Positions 23,790 to 32,385 of a stretch of 64,000 nt of DNA are shown here, piece by piece. The first letter of the stretch is position 1, and each line of letters starts with the position of its first letter. Both the position numbers and the translations under genes were made by a program. The notes below the pieces were generated by a model. The model had not been told where the DNA came from, did not search any database, and saw only the letters and a list, made by a program, of their open reading frames with translations. Source of the stretch: Segniliparus rugosus ATCC BAA-974 (GTDB lineage Bacteria; Actinomycetota; Actinomycetes; Mycobacteriales; Mycobacteriaceae); assembly GCF_000185725.2 (NCBI RefSeq), contig NZ_KI391954.1:186001-250000 (forward strand), read 5' to 3'.

Positions 23790-24587
23790 ATGTTCAGACC
23801 AGTGTACTTCGACGCGTTCGACCGGATTCCGGCGGAAATGATCGACGGGGCCCGTCGCGCGTTCGCTGCCCGCGCGGCGTTCCGGCGGCCAGGCTCCGCC
23901 TTCGAGCGGCCGAGCTTCGGCTTCGGCCCGGCAGGACGCAGCTGGGGCTCCGGCCGGGGGCGTGAAGGCGGCCCGCAGTGCGGCCCTGGGGGCTTTGGCC
24001 CCGGCGGCTTCGGGCCTGGCTTCGAGCCGTTCGTCGGCCCGGGCTGGGGCGGGGCTCCGCACGGCAGGGGCCGAGGGCGTGGGCACAAGCGCCGCCACCA
24101 CGGCCATGACCGGCGGAATTTCGACCTCCGCGCGGCGATCCTCACCCTCCTCGCCGAGGAGCCGCTGCACGGCTACGAGCTCATGCGGCGGATCAGCGAG
24201 CGCTCGAACGGAGCCTGGCGGCCGAGCCCCGGCTCGATCTACCCGGCTCTCGCGAAGCTCCGCGACGAGGGCTTCGTGCTCATCGAAGAGCAGGATGGCC
24301 GCAAGACCGCCAAGCTCACGGAGGCGGGCCGCGCGCACGTCGCCGAATTCGGAGCCGAACTGCGCGAGGTGTGGGCCGATTCGGACGAGCCCGATCCCGC
24401 GCGTGACTTGTGGGCGGAAGGCCGCAAGCTCATGGGGGCGCTACAGCAGCTGGTCGTGATCGGCGACCCCGATCAGAACGACAAGGCCGTGGAGATCCTT
24501 TCTGGCGCGCGGCGCAAGCTGTACGCGCTGCTCGCCGACGACGCGGAAGCGGAGCCGGATGAGAAGCGGTATTCCGAAGACGGTTGA
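23790..24587 (+). CDS. PadR-family transcriptional regulator with long Gly/Arg/His-rich N-terminal tail
   Basis: Winged-helix repressor of the PadR family, 265 residues. The DNA-binding domain begins near residue 111 ([21 protein letters not shown]) and has the [18 protein letters not shown] recognition segment; a C-terminal dimerisation helix follows. Ahead of it lie about 110 low-complexity residues, including [14 protein letters not shown] and a basic, His-rich patch ([15 protein letters not shown]) that may be disordered or bind metal or nucleic acid. Start ATG 23790 follows AAGGAG. The palindromes in its promoter suggest autoregulation. No clear target gene adjoins it, since fmt lies behind a strong hairpin. 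Confidence 0.88.
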   Translation: MFRPVYFDAFDRIPAEMIDGARRAFAARAAFRRPGSAFERPSFGFGPAGRSWGSGRGREGGPQCGPGGFGPGGFGPGFEPFVGPGWGGAPHGRGRGRGHKRRHHGHDRRNFDLRAAILTLLAEEPLHGYELMRRISERSNGAWRPSPGSIYPALAKLRDEGFVLIEEQDGRKTAKLTEAGRAHVAEFGAELREVWADSDEPDPARDLWAEGRKLMGALQQLVVIGDPDQNDKAVEILSGARRKLYALLADDAEAEPDEKRYSEDG

Positions 24588-24597
24588 TCGCTGACCT

Positions 24598-24646
24598 GCC
24601 GGGCGGCGTTGGCGACGTAGAATCGACGTCGCCAACGCCGCCCGGC
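24598..24646 (+). terminator. Very long perfect hairpin between padR and fmt
   Basis: A 21-bp perfect stem (arms 24598-24618 and 24626-24646) closes on a 7-base loop AGAATCG. It starts 11 bases after the padR stop and ends 24 bases before the fmt ATG. There is no T-run, which is common for actinobacterial terminators. It separates padR from fmt, or could act as an attenuator for fmt. Confidence 0.7.
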
Positions 24647-24670
24647 GTTCCCGATGAGAGGAGATCGAGC

Positions 24671-25603
24671 ATGCGACTCGTGTTCGCCGGAAGCCCCGAG
24701 GTCGCGGCGGTCTCGCTCGCGAAGATCCTGGACGAGGGCAAACACGAGGTGCTCGCGGTCGTCACCCGCCCGCCCGCCCGCTCCGGTCGCGGCCTCGCCC
24801 GCAAACCGTCCCCGGTCGGCGCGCTAGCCGAGGAGCGCGGCGTGCCGGTCCTCGCCCCGACGAGCGCGAAAGACCCGCAATTCCAGGAGGCGCTGCGCGA
24901 GCTCGCGCCGGATTGCGCCCCCATCGTCGGGTACGGGGCGCTGATCCCCCCCGCTTTGCTCGCCGTCCCGAAGCACGGCTGGGTGAACGTGCACTTCTCC
25001 TTGCTGCCCGCCTGGCGGGGAGCCGCGCCCGCGCAGGCCGCCATCGCTGCTGGCGACGAGATCACCGGCGTGAGCACCTTCCTCCTTGAGGAAGGGCTCG
25101 ACACCGGGCCGGTGTTCGGCCAGGCGACGGAGCGGATCAGGGACACGGACACGGGCGGCGCGCTGCTCGACCGCCTCGCGGAGTCGGGCGCGCAGCTCTT
25201 GGCCACCACGCTCGCCGGGATCGAGGCGGGCGCGCTGGCTCCTGTGCCGCAGGCCGAGGACGGAGCCTCGTACGCCTCGAAGATTTCCGCCGCAGACGCG
25301 CGGGTGCGCTGGGATCTCCCGTCGCATGTGGTGGACCGGCGGATCCGGGCGATGACGCCCGCGCCGGGGGCATGGACGCTCCTGCACGACAAGCGCCTCA
25401 AACTCGGTCCGCTCGCCAAGGCGCAGGAAGCAGTCTCCGAACTCGGACCGGGCGAGCTGCGGGCGACGAAGTCGGCGGTCTATGTCGGGACCGGTTCCGA
25501 ACCGCTCGTCCTCGGCGAGGTGCGGCCAGAGGGCAAAGGCCCGATGCGCGCGACCGATTGGGCGCGAGGGGCGCGGTTAGAGCAAGGCTCGTGTTTCGCG
25601 TGA
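24671..25603 (+). CDS. fmt: Methionyl-tRNA formyltransferase
   Basis: Formylates the initiator Met-tRNA with 10-formyltetrahydrofolate. 310 residues: the N-terminal Rossmann-type transferase domain with [12 protein letters not shown], the catalytic [15 protein letters not shown] loop and the TGVSTF.L.EGLDTG region, then a C-terminal tRNA-binding beta-barrel. Start ATG 24671 follows GAGGAG. In mycobacteria fmt is followed by a rRNA methyltransferase gene; here a DUF2631 gene converges on it instead. Confidence 0.95.
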   Translation: MRLVFAGSPEVAAVSLAKILDEGKHEVLAVVTRPPARSGRGLARKPSPVGALAEERGVPVLAPTSAKDPQFQEALRELAPDCAPIVGYGALIPPALLAVPKHGWVNVHFSLLPAWRGAAPAQAAIAAGDEITGVSTFLLEEGLDTGPVFGQATERIRDTDTGGALLDRLAESGAQLLATTLAGIEAGALAPVPQAEDGASYASKISAADARVRWDLPSHVVDRRIRAMTPAPGAWTLLHDKRLKLGPLAKAQEAVSELGPGELRATKSAVYVGTGSEPLVLGEVRPEGKGPMRATDWARGARLEQGSCFA

Positions 25604-25622
25604 GCCAGACGGGCTCACGCGC

Positions 25623-25934
25623 CTAACGCTTCCAGCGACCGCGCTTGGAGACGATGTCGACGACCAGCCACAGCGCGGTGATCGCGGCGAATGCGATCAG
25701 CCAGACGTCCTCGACATGGCCCTTGTGGTTGCCGATGAGCATCACGAGCAGCGAGGCGATCGTGGCGAGCGCGATCCAGCGATAGGCGTTCGGGTACTCG
25801 CCATGCCAGCCCCACTGGCCGGAAGGCTCCTCCGCGAGGTCCACCTTCGGGGCTTCGTACCAGCGCGCTTGCGCGGGATGCGGCGCGTGCTCGTCGTGGT
25901 GGGCTGGGAGGGCGGGCGCTTCGGTCTGCGACAT
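25623..25934 (-). CDS. Small membrane protein, DUF2631-like
   Basis: 103 residues: an acidic/histidine-rich N-terminus, the conserved EEPSGQWGWHGEYP segment, then two hydrophobic helices separated by GNHKGHVED and a basic tail. This matches my recollection of the actinobacterial DUF2631 family of small membrane proteins of unknown function. TACACT (25946-25941) ends 6 bases before the ATG, so the mRNA is probably leaderless. It is divergent from the lipoprotein gene at 25954, sharing promoter bases. Confidence 0.75.
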   Translation of the reverse strand: MSQTEAPALPAHHDEHAPHPAQARWYEAPKVDLAEEPSGQWGWHGEYPNAYRWIALATIASLLVMLIGNHKGHVEDVWLIAFAAITALWLVVDIVSKRGRWKR

Positions 25935-25939
25935 GCGAC

Positions 25940-25946
25940 TAGTGTA
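25940..25946. promoter_or_regulatory. Overlapping divergent -10 boxes for two leaderless genes
   Basis: TAGTGT (25940-25945, plus strand) ends 8 bases before ATG 25954, and TACACT (25946-25941, minus strand) ends 6 bases before ATG 25934. The boxes overlap by five base pairs and the start codons are 19 bases apart, so RNA polymerase cannot use both at once. Confidence 0.6.
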
Positions 25947-25953
25947 CTTGGTG

Positions 25954-26886
25954 ATGAAGCCGCGCCGAAAAGTCCCGTCGAGATTCGCGAGCGCCCTCGG
26001 GGCGGGCGTTTTGAGGGCGGGCGCGGTGGCGGCGGCGCTCGGGCTGTCGGGATGCTCGATGCCGTTGCCGGACAACACCAACGACTCGCGCGGGGTTTTC
26101 CCCTACCACGACAGGGACAACTGCGGGTTCACGGTGAAGTACGACCTGGCCCCGATCCGGGCGGTGACGCTCACGCCCGGCGCGACCGACCTGCTCGACG
26201 CGCTCGGCCTGTCGAAGAGCATCGTCGCGGCCAACCTCGGGCCTGACTTCGCCAAAATCCGAGCAACGAACGCCGACTTCGTGTACTCCGGAACCATGGC
26301 GGGGATCACCGGCCACGTGCCCGCCCAAGACCCGATCGCGGGCGGAGCCCCGCTGCGCGACGGCCTGCGGGCCTACGACCATCCGACGCATATCAGCGTC
26401 CTGTCCTGTCCCGGCCACCCGCAGACTCTCGACACGGTGTATCTCGAGGTGGCGACTATTGGCGATATTTTCGGCGTGCCGAAAGCCGCCGCGAAGCTGA
26501 TCTACGATTGGCAGAAGACGTTCGAGCAGTTGGGCAAGCGGTTGCGCGGCCTGCCCAAGCCGAACGTGGCCATTGTGGACGCGCGGGGGCAGACCCCGAA
26601 GCTGGCCGGCCCGGCTTCGATACCCCAAGCGCTGCTGTCGTACGCGGGCGGCGCGAACGTGGCCACGGGCGAGGGGCAGTGGATCGATTCCGACTGGGCC
26701 TCGATCAAGGAAATGCAGCCGGACGTGCTCCTGCTGGTCAAAGGCTCCACGCCGCCGGCTGACGCGACGCTCGCGCAGAAGGTCGAAGGCATGGGCGGCT
26801 TGGACGACGGCCTCTTCGAGGCGGGCCCGAAAGTCCCCGAACTCGCGCAGTTTTTGGCGAAGACGTTCCATCCGGACAAGTTCTGA
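25954..26886 (+). CDS. Periplasmic-binding-protein lipoprotein, FecB/BtuF-type
   Basis: Substrate-binding lipoprotein of a metal-chelate/vitamin B12-type ABC importer. The N-terminal signal ends in lipobox LSGC, then come the helical-backbone (cluster A/TroA-type) domain with AVTLTPGATDLLDALGL and a second lobe with VAIVDARG and IKEMQPDVLLLV, a layout typical of FecB/BtuF proteins. 310 residues from ATG 25954; ATG 25933 would add seven residues but would overlap the promoter. No permease or ATPase gene is adjacent, so the ligand is uncertain (ferric siderophore, heme or cobalamin). Confidence 0.8.
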   Translation: MKPRRKVPSRFASALGAGVLRAGAVAAALGLSGCSMPLPDNTNDSRGVFPYHDRDNCGFTVKYDLAPIRAVTLTPGATDLLDALGLSKSIVAANLGPDFAKIRATNADFVYSGTMAGITGHVPAQDPIAGGAPLRDGLRAYDHPTHISVLSCPGHPQTLDTVYLEVATIGDIFGVPKAAAKLIYDWQKTFEQLGKRLRGLPKPNVAIVDARGQTPKLAGPASIPQALLSYAGGANVATGEGQWIDSDWASIKEMQPDVLLLVKGSTPPADATLAQKVEGMGGLDDGLFEAGPKVPELAQFLAKTFHPDKF

Positions 26887-26889
26887 GCG

Positions 26890-28752
26890 TTAGACCGCCA
26901 GCTCGACCTCGTACTCCTCCAGCCACGCGTTCAGGCGGGTGGGGATCTCCGTGTACGCCAGCCGTTGCAGCATGGTGTATGGCTCGGCGAGCGGAGTCGC
27001 CAGATGCTTTTCCACCGCGTCCAGGTCGAGCAGCGGCCGGGCGGGAGCCTCCGGCCGCCGCGCGATCTCGCCAAGGTCGTCGCGGATCGCCTGGTCGTAG
27101 CTGAGGTCTTGCGCGGAAGGGTAGGGCACTTTGCGGCGCTCCACGATGGACTCGGGCAGCACGTCCTTGGCCGCCGCGCGCAGCAGGCTCTTCTCGTTGC
27201 CGTCGAAGACCTTCATCGACCACGGCGTGTTGAACACGTACTCGATCAAACGGTGGTCGCAGAACGGCACGCGGGCTTCGAGCCCGACTGCCATGCTCAT
27301 CCGGTCCTTGCGGTCGAGCAGGAGCGGCATCCACCGGGTCAGGTTGAGGTAGAGCGCGACCCGCATCCGTCGCTCGAAGGGATCCTCGCCGGGGATGCGC
27401 GGCACCTCGTTCACAGCGGACTGGTACTGCTCGGCGATGTACTCGGTCAGTTGCAGCTGGTCAGCGAGCTTCGGGTCGAGGAATTGCGCCGCGCGCTCCC
27501 CGACGGGGAAGTCGGCGATGCCGTGCCACGGGAAGGTGTCCGCCTGCACGGCTCTCGGGTCGTGGTTCCACCGGTAGCCGCCGAAGATCTCGTCGGCCAC
27601 CTCGCCGGAGAGGGCGACCGTCGAGTGCTGCCGGATGGCCTGGAACAGCAGGAAGATCGACGGGTCGTGGTCGGCGTCGCTGTAGGGGAGGTCCCACGCG
27701 CGCAGGACGGCTTTGCGGACGCCCGCGTCGGCGATCTGCTTGGTGTCGAGCACGATATTGCTGTGGTCGGTGCCCGCGTGCCGGGCGAGGTCGGCGACGA
27801 AGGGCGCGTCCGGGGTGGTGTGCAAGAAGCCCGGCCGGAAGTTGTCGCCGTGCTCGGCGAAGTCGACGGAGAACGACTTCACTTTGCCGCCGCCGTTCGC
27901 GTCCAAGGTGCGTTGCGCCAGCGCGGTGATGGTGCTCGAATCCAGCCCGCCGGAGAGCAGAGTGCACAGCGGGACGTCGGCGATCAACTGCCGGGCGACG
28001 ATGTCGTCGAGCAGCCCCCGGATCGTGGCGATCGTGGTCGGCAGGTCGTCGGTGTGCTCGCGGACCTGGAGTTCCCAGTATTTCTGCTCGACGAGCCCGT
28101 CCCTGCCGACTTTCACAAGGTGGCCGGGTTTGACCTCGTGCATCCCGCGCAACGGGGTCTGCCCCGGAGTGCGGAAAAAGCCCAGGGTGTCGCGCAGTCC
28201 GTCGAGAGTCAGCTCGCGCGCCGCGGCGGGGTTCGCGAGGATCGCCTTAGGCTCCGAGCCGAACAGCACGCCGTTCGGCAACGGGTAGTAGAAGAGCGGT
28301 TTGACCCCGAGCCGGTCGCGGACGAGGAACAGCTCCTGCCTGGCAGAATCCCACACCGCGAAGGCGTAAATGCCGTTGAGGCGCTCGATGAAGCCGAGCC
28401 CCCACTGCAGGTACGAGCGCAGCACCACTTCGGTGTCGCTGCGGGTCTGGAACCGGTGGCCGAGCCGGACCAGCTCTTCGCGCAGCTCGGTGAAGTTGTA
28501 CACCTCGCCGCTGTAGCTGAGCACGGCGAGCGGTTCGCCGTCCGGCCCGGTCTCGGGGGAGAGCATGGGCTGGCGGCCGCCTTCGAGATCGATGATGGAG
28601 AGCCGCCGATGCCCGAGCGCCGCGTGCTCGCCGACCCACAGGCCCTCGTCGTCCGGCCCGCGCAGAGCCATGGTGTCGGTCATCTTTTGGGCGATGGCGA
28701 CCTGGTCCTTCAGATCTCGCTGGAAGTCGACCCAGCCTGCGATTCCGCACAT
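26890..28752 (-). CDS. asnB: Glutamine-dependent asparagine synthetase-like amidotransferase
   Basis: AsnB-family enzyme that uses glutamine to amidate a carboxylate, normally aspartate. 620 residues: the N-terminal class II glutaminase domain begins with nucleophile Cys2 (MCGIAGW) and has RLSIIDLEGG and YSGEVYNF; the C-terminal synthetase domain has the pyrophosphate loop SGGLDSS (residues 267-273) and the GEVADEIFGGY motif. Start ATG 28752 follows AAAGGGAA. It may be the housekeeping enzyme, but it forms a minus-strand pair with the MFS gene at the edge of a putative biosynthetic cluster, where AsnB-like enzymes often amidate a pathway intermediate. Confidence 0.9.
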   Translation of the reverse strand: MCGIAGWVDFQRDLKDQVAIAQKMTDTMALRGPDDEGLWVGEHAALGHRRLSIIDLEGGRQPMLSPETGPDGEPLAVLSYSGEVYNFTELREELVRLGHRFQTRSDTEVVLRSYLQWGLGFIERLNGIYAFAVWDSARQELFLVRDRLGVKPLFYYPLPNGVLFGSEPKAILANPAAARELTLDGLRDTLGFFRTPGQTPLRGMHEVKPGHLVKVGRDGLVEQKYWELQVREHTDDLPTTIATIRGLLDDIVARQLIADVPLCTLLSGGLDSSTITALAQRTLDANGGGKVKSFSVDFAEHGDNFRPGFLHTTPDAPFVADLARHAGTDHSNIVLDTKQIADAGVRKAVLRAWDLPYSDADHDPSIFLLFQAIRQHSTVALSGEVADEIFGGYRWNHDPRAVQADTFPWHGIADFPVGERAAQFLDPKLADQLQLTEYIAEQYQSAVNEVPRIPGEDPFERRMRVALYLNLTRWMPLLLDRKDRMSMAVGLEARVPFCDHRLIEYVFNTPWSMKVFDGNEKSLLRAAAKDVLPESIVERRKVPYPSAQDLSYDQAIRDDLGEIARRPEAPARPLLDLDAVEKHLATPLAEPYTMLQRLAYTEIPTRLNAWLEEYEVELAV

Positions 28753-28795
28753 GTGCGTTCCCTTTCGTGTGTGCTTTTATGAGTTCAGCGTGAGG

Positions 28796-30028
28796 TCAGG
28801 ACGCTGCGACAGCGTCTGGTTCGGGCAGATCGTCCGTTTCGGCTTCTGCCGCGCAGCCGCGCATGCGGTGCGAGATTTCGGAGAGGACGAGGGCGGCGGC
28901 TCCGAAGGCCGCCGCGAGGAAGGTGACCGAGCCCGCGCCGAGCGCGCTCAGGCCGAAGCCTCCGATGATCCCGGAGAGGGAGATCGCGAGATAGATGGAC
29001 GTGGAGTGCAGCGAGGCGAGGATCGCCGCCGCCTTCGGGCGGATGCTGATCAGCCGGAACTGCTGGGGGGCGGAGACCGCCCAGCCCGCGTAGCCGTACA
29101 CGGCGGTCGCGAACAGCGCGGGGCCGAACGAGTTTTCGGCGAGCGGCATGGCCACGAGCAGCGCGATGAGCAGGAGCAGGGTGCTCGCGACGACCCAACG
29201 CGGGCCGAAACGGTCCGCGAGCACCCCGGACACGTAGTTCGCGACCACCCCGACCAGGCCGTACACGAACAGCAAGGCGGCAAGACGGTCGCCCGAGCCG
29301 CCGGTGGCCCCTGCGAAGATCGCGCTGATGTAGGTGTAGACGATGTAGATCGCGATGAAGGCGCTCGTCGTGGTCAGCAGGGTGACGAGCACCTTGCGGT
29401 CCGCGAGCGGGGCGAGTTTGCTCCGCAAGCTTTGCTCGTCGCCGTCCTCGCCGGAGCCGACTTCCGGCACCCAGAGCGCGAGCGCCGGGGCGGCGAGCCC
29501 GGCGAGGAGGACGACGAACCACATCGTCGCGTGCCAGTCGAACGAGTTCGCGATGATCGTGCCGATGGGCGCGCCGAGCGACATCGCAACGGTCATTCCG
29601 GTGAACACGATGGCGATGGCCTGGCCGCTCCACTTCGGTCCTGCGATGGCGGCGGCGGTCGCGGCGGCCCCGGGGATGAACAGGCCTGCGCCGAGCGCGG
29701 CCACCGCCATCCCGACGAGCACCTGCGGGAACGAGGTGGCGAGCGCGGCGACGACGTTGCCCGCGAACACGGCGGCGATGCCCGTCAGCAGGACGCGCTT
29801 GCGCGGCCAGGCGGCGGTGAGCACCGCGAGCACCGGGGCCGCCAGCGCCGAGGTCAGGGCGAACACGGTCACGACTTGCCCCGCTGTGGCGACGGAGAGC
29901 TGCAAGGAGCTGCTGAACTGAGGGAGGACGCCCGCGAGCACGAATTCGTCGGTGCCCGCTGCGAATGCTCCGAAGCCAAGCGTGCCCACTTGCCAGAGCG
30001 CTGCGGGAGTCTTCTCAGAGCTAGCCAT
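28796..30028 (-). CDS. MFS transporter (DHA1, AraJ/YdhP-type)
   Basis: 410-residue major facilitator with 12 transmembrane helices. GTLGFGAFAAGTDEFVLAGVLP is the N-terminal signature of the AraJ/YdhP-like drug:H+ antiporters, and the loop 2-3 motif (AAWPRKRVLLTG) is present. Start ATG 30028 follows GAGGAT. asnB begins 43 bases after its stop, so the two are probably one transcript. It may export the product of the nearby chorismate cassette or confer drug tolerance; the sequence does not decide. Confidence 0.85.
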   Translation of the reverse strand: MASSEKTPAALWQVGTLGFGAFAAGTDEFVLAGVLPQFSSSLQLSVATAGQVVTVFALTSALAAPVLAVLTAAWPRKRVLLTGIAAVFAGNVVAALATSFPQVLVGMAVAALGAGLFIPGAAATAAAIAGPKWSGQAIAIVFTGMTVAMSLGAPIGTIIANSFDWHATMWFVVLLAGLAAPALALWVPEVGSGEDGDEQSLRSKLAPLADRKVLVTLLTTTSAFIAIYIVYTYISAIFAGATGGSGDRLAALLFVYGLVGVVANYVSGVLADRFGPRWVVASTLLLLIALLVAMPLAENSFGPALFATAVYGYAGWAVSAPQQFRLISIRPKAAAILASLHSTSIYLAISLSGIIGGFGLSALGAGSVTFLAAAFGAAALVLSEISHRMRGCAAEAETDDLPEPDAVAAS

Positions 30029-30196
30029 CAGATCCTCGGTTGTCGTCGAAATGCCGGCAGCCTCGAGGCCGCCTCCCGCCACGCTAATTGGGCCGTCCGA
30101 AGGCAGGGCCATTCCGTTTTGTTCTCTGTCAATTGACCGGTCTTTTGTCAGTTCGCGGAGTTTCGCGCACGCCAAGCGTGACGGACCTGCGGCAGA

Positions 30197-30233
30197 CTTG
30201 ACGGAATCCGGCGGCCTTGACGGAATCCGGCGG
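30197..30233. repeat. 18-bp direct repeat upstream of the oxidoreductase gene
   Basis: CTTGACGGAATCCGGCGG occurs at 30197-30214 and again at 30216-30233 (period 19). Each copy contains TTGACG, a good -35 element. The repeat may be an operator pair or a small slippage product in the 246-bp divergent region between the MFS and oxidoreductase genes. An AT-richer tract with TCAATTGA lies near 30138. Confidence 0.6.
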
Positions 30234-30274
30234 CGGCTCCCCGGACGGGCGGGGGACTGGGGCATCATGGGCCC

Positions 30275-31246
30275 ATGCGCGCAGCCTTTGTCGAAAAGCT
30301 CGGCCCTGCGGAAAGCATTCGGCACGGCGAGCTCCCGACGCCCCGCCCCGGCCAAGGGGAGGTGCTGGTGCGCGTGTCGGCCGTGTCGGTGAACCCGGTG
30401 GACACGTTTGTGCGCTCCGGGCTGTACGCGACGGAGATCCCCTTCCCGTTCGTCATCGGCCGAGACCTCGTCGGCGCGGTCCACGAGCTCGGCGAGGCGG
30501 TGACGGGTTTCTCGGTCGGCGAGCAGGTCTGGTGCTCCAGCCTCGGCCATGCGGGCAGGCAAGGGGCCGCCGCCGAATTCGCCGTGGTCGGCCAGGACCG
30601 GCTGTACCGCCTGCCCGACGGCGTGGACCCGGTCGTCGCCGTCGCGGCCGCGCATCCGGGGTCCACCGCGTATCTCGCGGTGCATGAGCACGGAAGGGCG
30701 CACGCGGGCCAGACGGTGCTCGTCGTCGGCGCGGGGGGGAACGTCGGGACGGCTGTCGTCACGATGGCGGCCAAGGCCGGGGCGCGCGTGGTGGCGGTCG
30801 CGTCCAGCGCCGACGAGCAACGCTGCCTGGCCGCGGGGGCGGCCGAAGTGCTGGACCGGCGCGGCGACTGGCAGTCTGAGGCGCGGGTCCGCCACTCGGA
30901 CAAGGTGGACGTGTACGTGGACGCGTTCGGCGAGAACGACCTCGGGCTCGCCGTGGACCTGCTCGCGCCAGGCGGCAGAATTATCGTCCTGGCCGGGGCG
31001 CGCAGCGCGCCGGTGCTGCCGCTGGGCAAGCTGTACATGCGCGACGGCTCCGTCATCGGCTTCGTCATCAGCCGCGCGAAGCCCGAACAGCTTGGCCGCG
31101 CCGCCGCGAAGGTCGGCGAGCTGCTCGCGGCCGGAGCCTTGGCCCCGAAAATGATCAAGACGATGCCGCTGTCCGAGGCCGCGACGGCGCACGCGCTCGT
31201 CGAGGCGGGCGGCATGAGCGGCACTCGGCTCGTCTTGTTGCCGTAG
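30275..31246 (+). CDS. Zinc-free MDR-family NADPH:quinone oxidoreductase
   Basis: 323-residue medium-chain dehydrogenase/reductase. The N-terminal GroES-like domain has VRVSAVSVNPVDTFVRSG and the FVIGRDLVG motif of quinone oxidoreductases without the zinc-binding cysteines of alcohol dehydrogenases. The Rossmann domain has VLVVGAGGNVGTAVV. It should reduce quinones or enones with NADPH; the substrate is unknown. A CATCAT box 6 bases before the ATG is a poor -10 match. It lies between the MFS and amidase genes and may be part of the accessory cluster. Confidence 0.85.
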   Translation: MRAAFVEKLGPAESIRHGELPTPRPGQGEVLVRVSAVSVNPVDTFVRSGLYATEIPFPFVIGRDLVGAVHELGEAVTGFSVGEQVWCSSLGHAGRQGAAAEFAVVGQDRLYRLPDGVDPVVAVAAAHPGSTAYLAVHEHGRAHAGQTVLVVGAGGNVGTAVVTMAAKAGARVVAVASSADEQRCLAAGAAEVLDRRGDWQSEARVRHSDKVDVYVDAFGENDLGLAVDLLAPGGRIIVLAGARSAPVLPLGKLYMRDGSVIGFVISRAKPEQLGRAAAKVGELLAAGALAPKMIKTMPLSEAATAHALVEAGGMSGTRLVLLP

Positions 31247-31347
31247 CTGAAGCCGGTCCGCTCTTGTAACACGCGGGTCATCGGGGGGTATTTCCGGCGG
31301 GGGAGCATCGTCGTTGGCCCGCAGTTCGGCGAAGAGGAGTTTCTTTC

Positions 31348-32376
31348 ATGCGTCACGGCGATATCGCCTCCAGCCCCGACACGGTCGGGGTCGCGGTGGT
31401 GAACTACAAAATGCCCAGACTGCACACGAAGGCGGAGGTCTTGGAGAACGCGGGGAAAATCGCGGACATGGTGGTCGGCATGAAACAAGGCCTGCCCGGC
31501 ATGGATCTGGTGGTGTTCCCCGAGTACTCGACCCAGGGCATCATGTACGACGAGGCGGAGATGTACGCCACCGCCTCGGTGGTTCCCGGCGAAGAGACCG
31601 AGATCTTCGCCAAGGCATGCCGCGCGGCGAAGACGTGGGGGGTGTTCTCGGTGACCGGGGAGCGGCACGAGGAGCACCCGGACAAGCCGCCCTACAACAC
31701 CCTCGTCCTGATCGACGACGGGGGCGACATCGTGCAGAAGTACCGCAAGATCCTCCCCTGGACCCCGGTCGAGGGCTGGTACCCCGGCAAACAGACCTAT
31801 GTCTCCGCCGGGCCCAAGGGCCTGCAGGTCTCGCTGATCATTTGCGACGACGGGAACTACCCGGAGATCTGGCGCGACTGCGCGATGAAGGGCGCGGAGC
31901 TGATCGTCCGTCCGCAGGGCTACATGTATCCGGCCAAAGAGCAGCAGGTGCTCATGGCCAAGGCGATGGCATGGGCCAACAACTGCTACGTCGCCGTCGC
32001 GAACGCGACCGGCTTCGACGGCGTGTACTCCTACTTCGGGCACTCCGCGATCATCGGGTTCGACGGGCGCACGCTCGGCGAATGCGGCGAAGAGGAGTAC
32101 GGGATCCAGTACGCCCAGCTGTCGGTCTCAGCGATCCGCGACGCCCGGCGCAACGACCAGTCGCAGAACCACTTGTTCAAGCTCCTGCACCGGGGCTACA
32201 CCGGGATCCACGCGGCGGGCGAAGGGGACAAGGGAGTCGCGGAATGCCCCTTCGACTTCTACCACCAATGGGTCAACGACCCGAAGACCGCGCAGAAGAA
32301 CGTCGAAGCCATCACCCGCGACACCATCGGCGTCGCCGATTGCCCGGTCGGAGACCTTCCGGTCGAACCGGCTTGA
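31348..32376 (+). CDS. amiE: Aliphatic amidase
   Basis: Nitrilase-superfamily amidase that hydrolyses short aliphatic amides to the acid and ammonia. 342 residues, the usual AmiE length. The catalytic triad is visible: E59 ([10 protein letters not shown]), K134 (KYRKILPW) and C166 ([10 protein letters not shown]). High conservation across the protein, including [24 protein letters not shown], supports the specific assignment. The ATG follows AGAGGAG by 8 bases. It converges on the transposase-like gene, with 9 bases between stops. Confidence 0.95.
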   Translation: MRHGDIASSPDTVGVAVVNYKMPRLHTKAEVLENAGKIADMVVGMKQGLPGMDLVVFPEYSTQGIMYDEAEMYATASVVPGEETEIFAKACRAAKTWGVFSVTGERHEEHPDKPPYNTLVLIDDGGDIVQKYRKILPWTPVEGWYPGKQTYVSAGPKGLQVSLIICDDGNYPEIWRDCAMKGAELIVRPQGYMYPAKEQQVLMAKAMAWANNCYVAVANATGFDGVYSYFGHSAIIGFDGRTLGECGEEEYGIQYAQLSVSAIRDARRNDQSQNHLFKLLHRGYTGIHAAGEGDKGVAECPFDFYHQWVNDPKTAQKNVEAITRDTIGVADCPVGDLPVEPA

Positions 32377-32385
32377 GCGGCCCGC

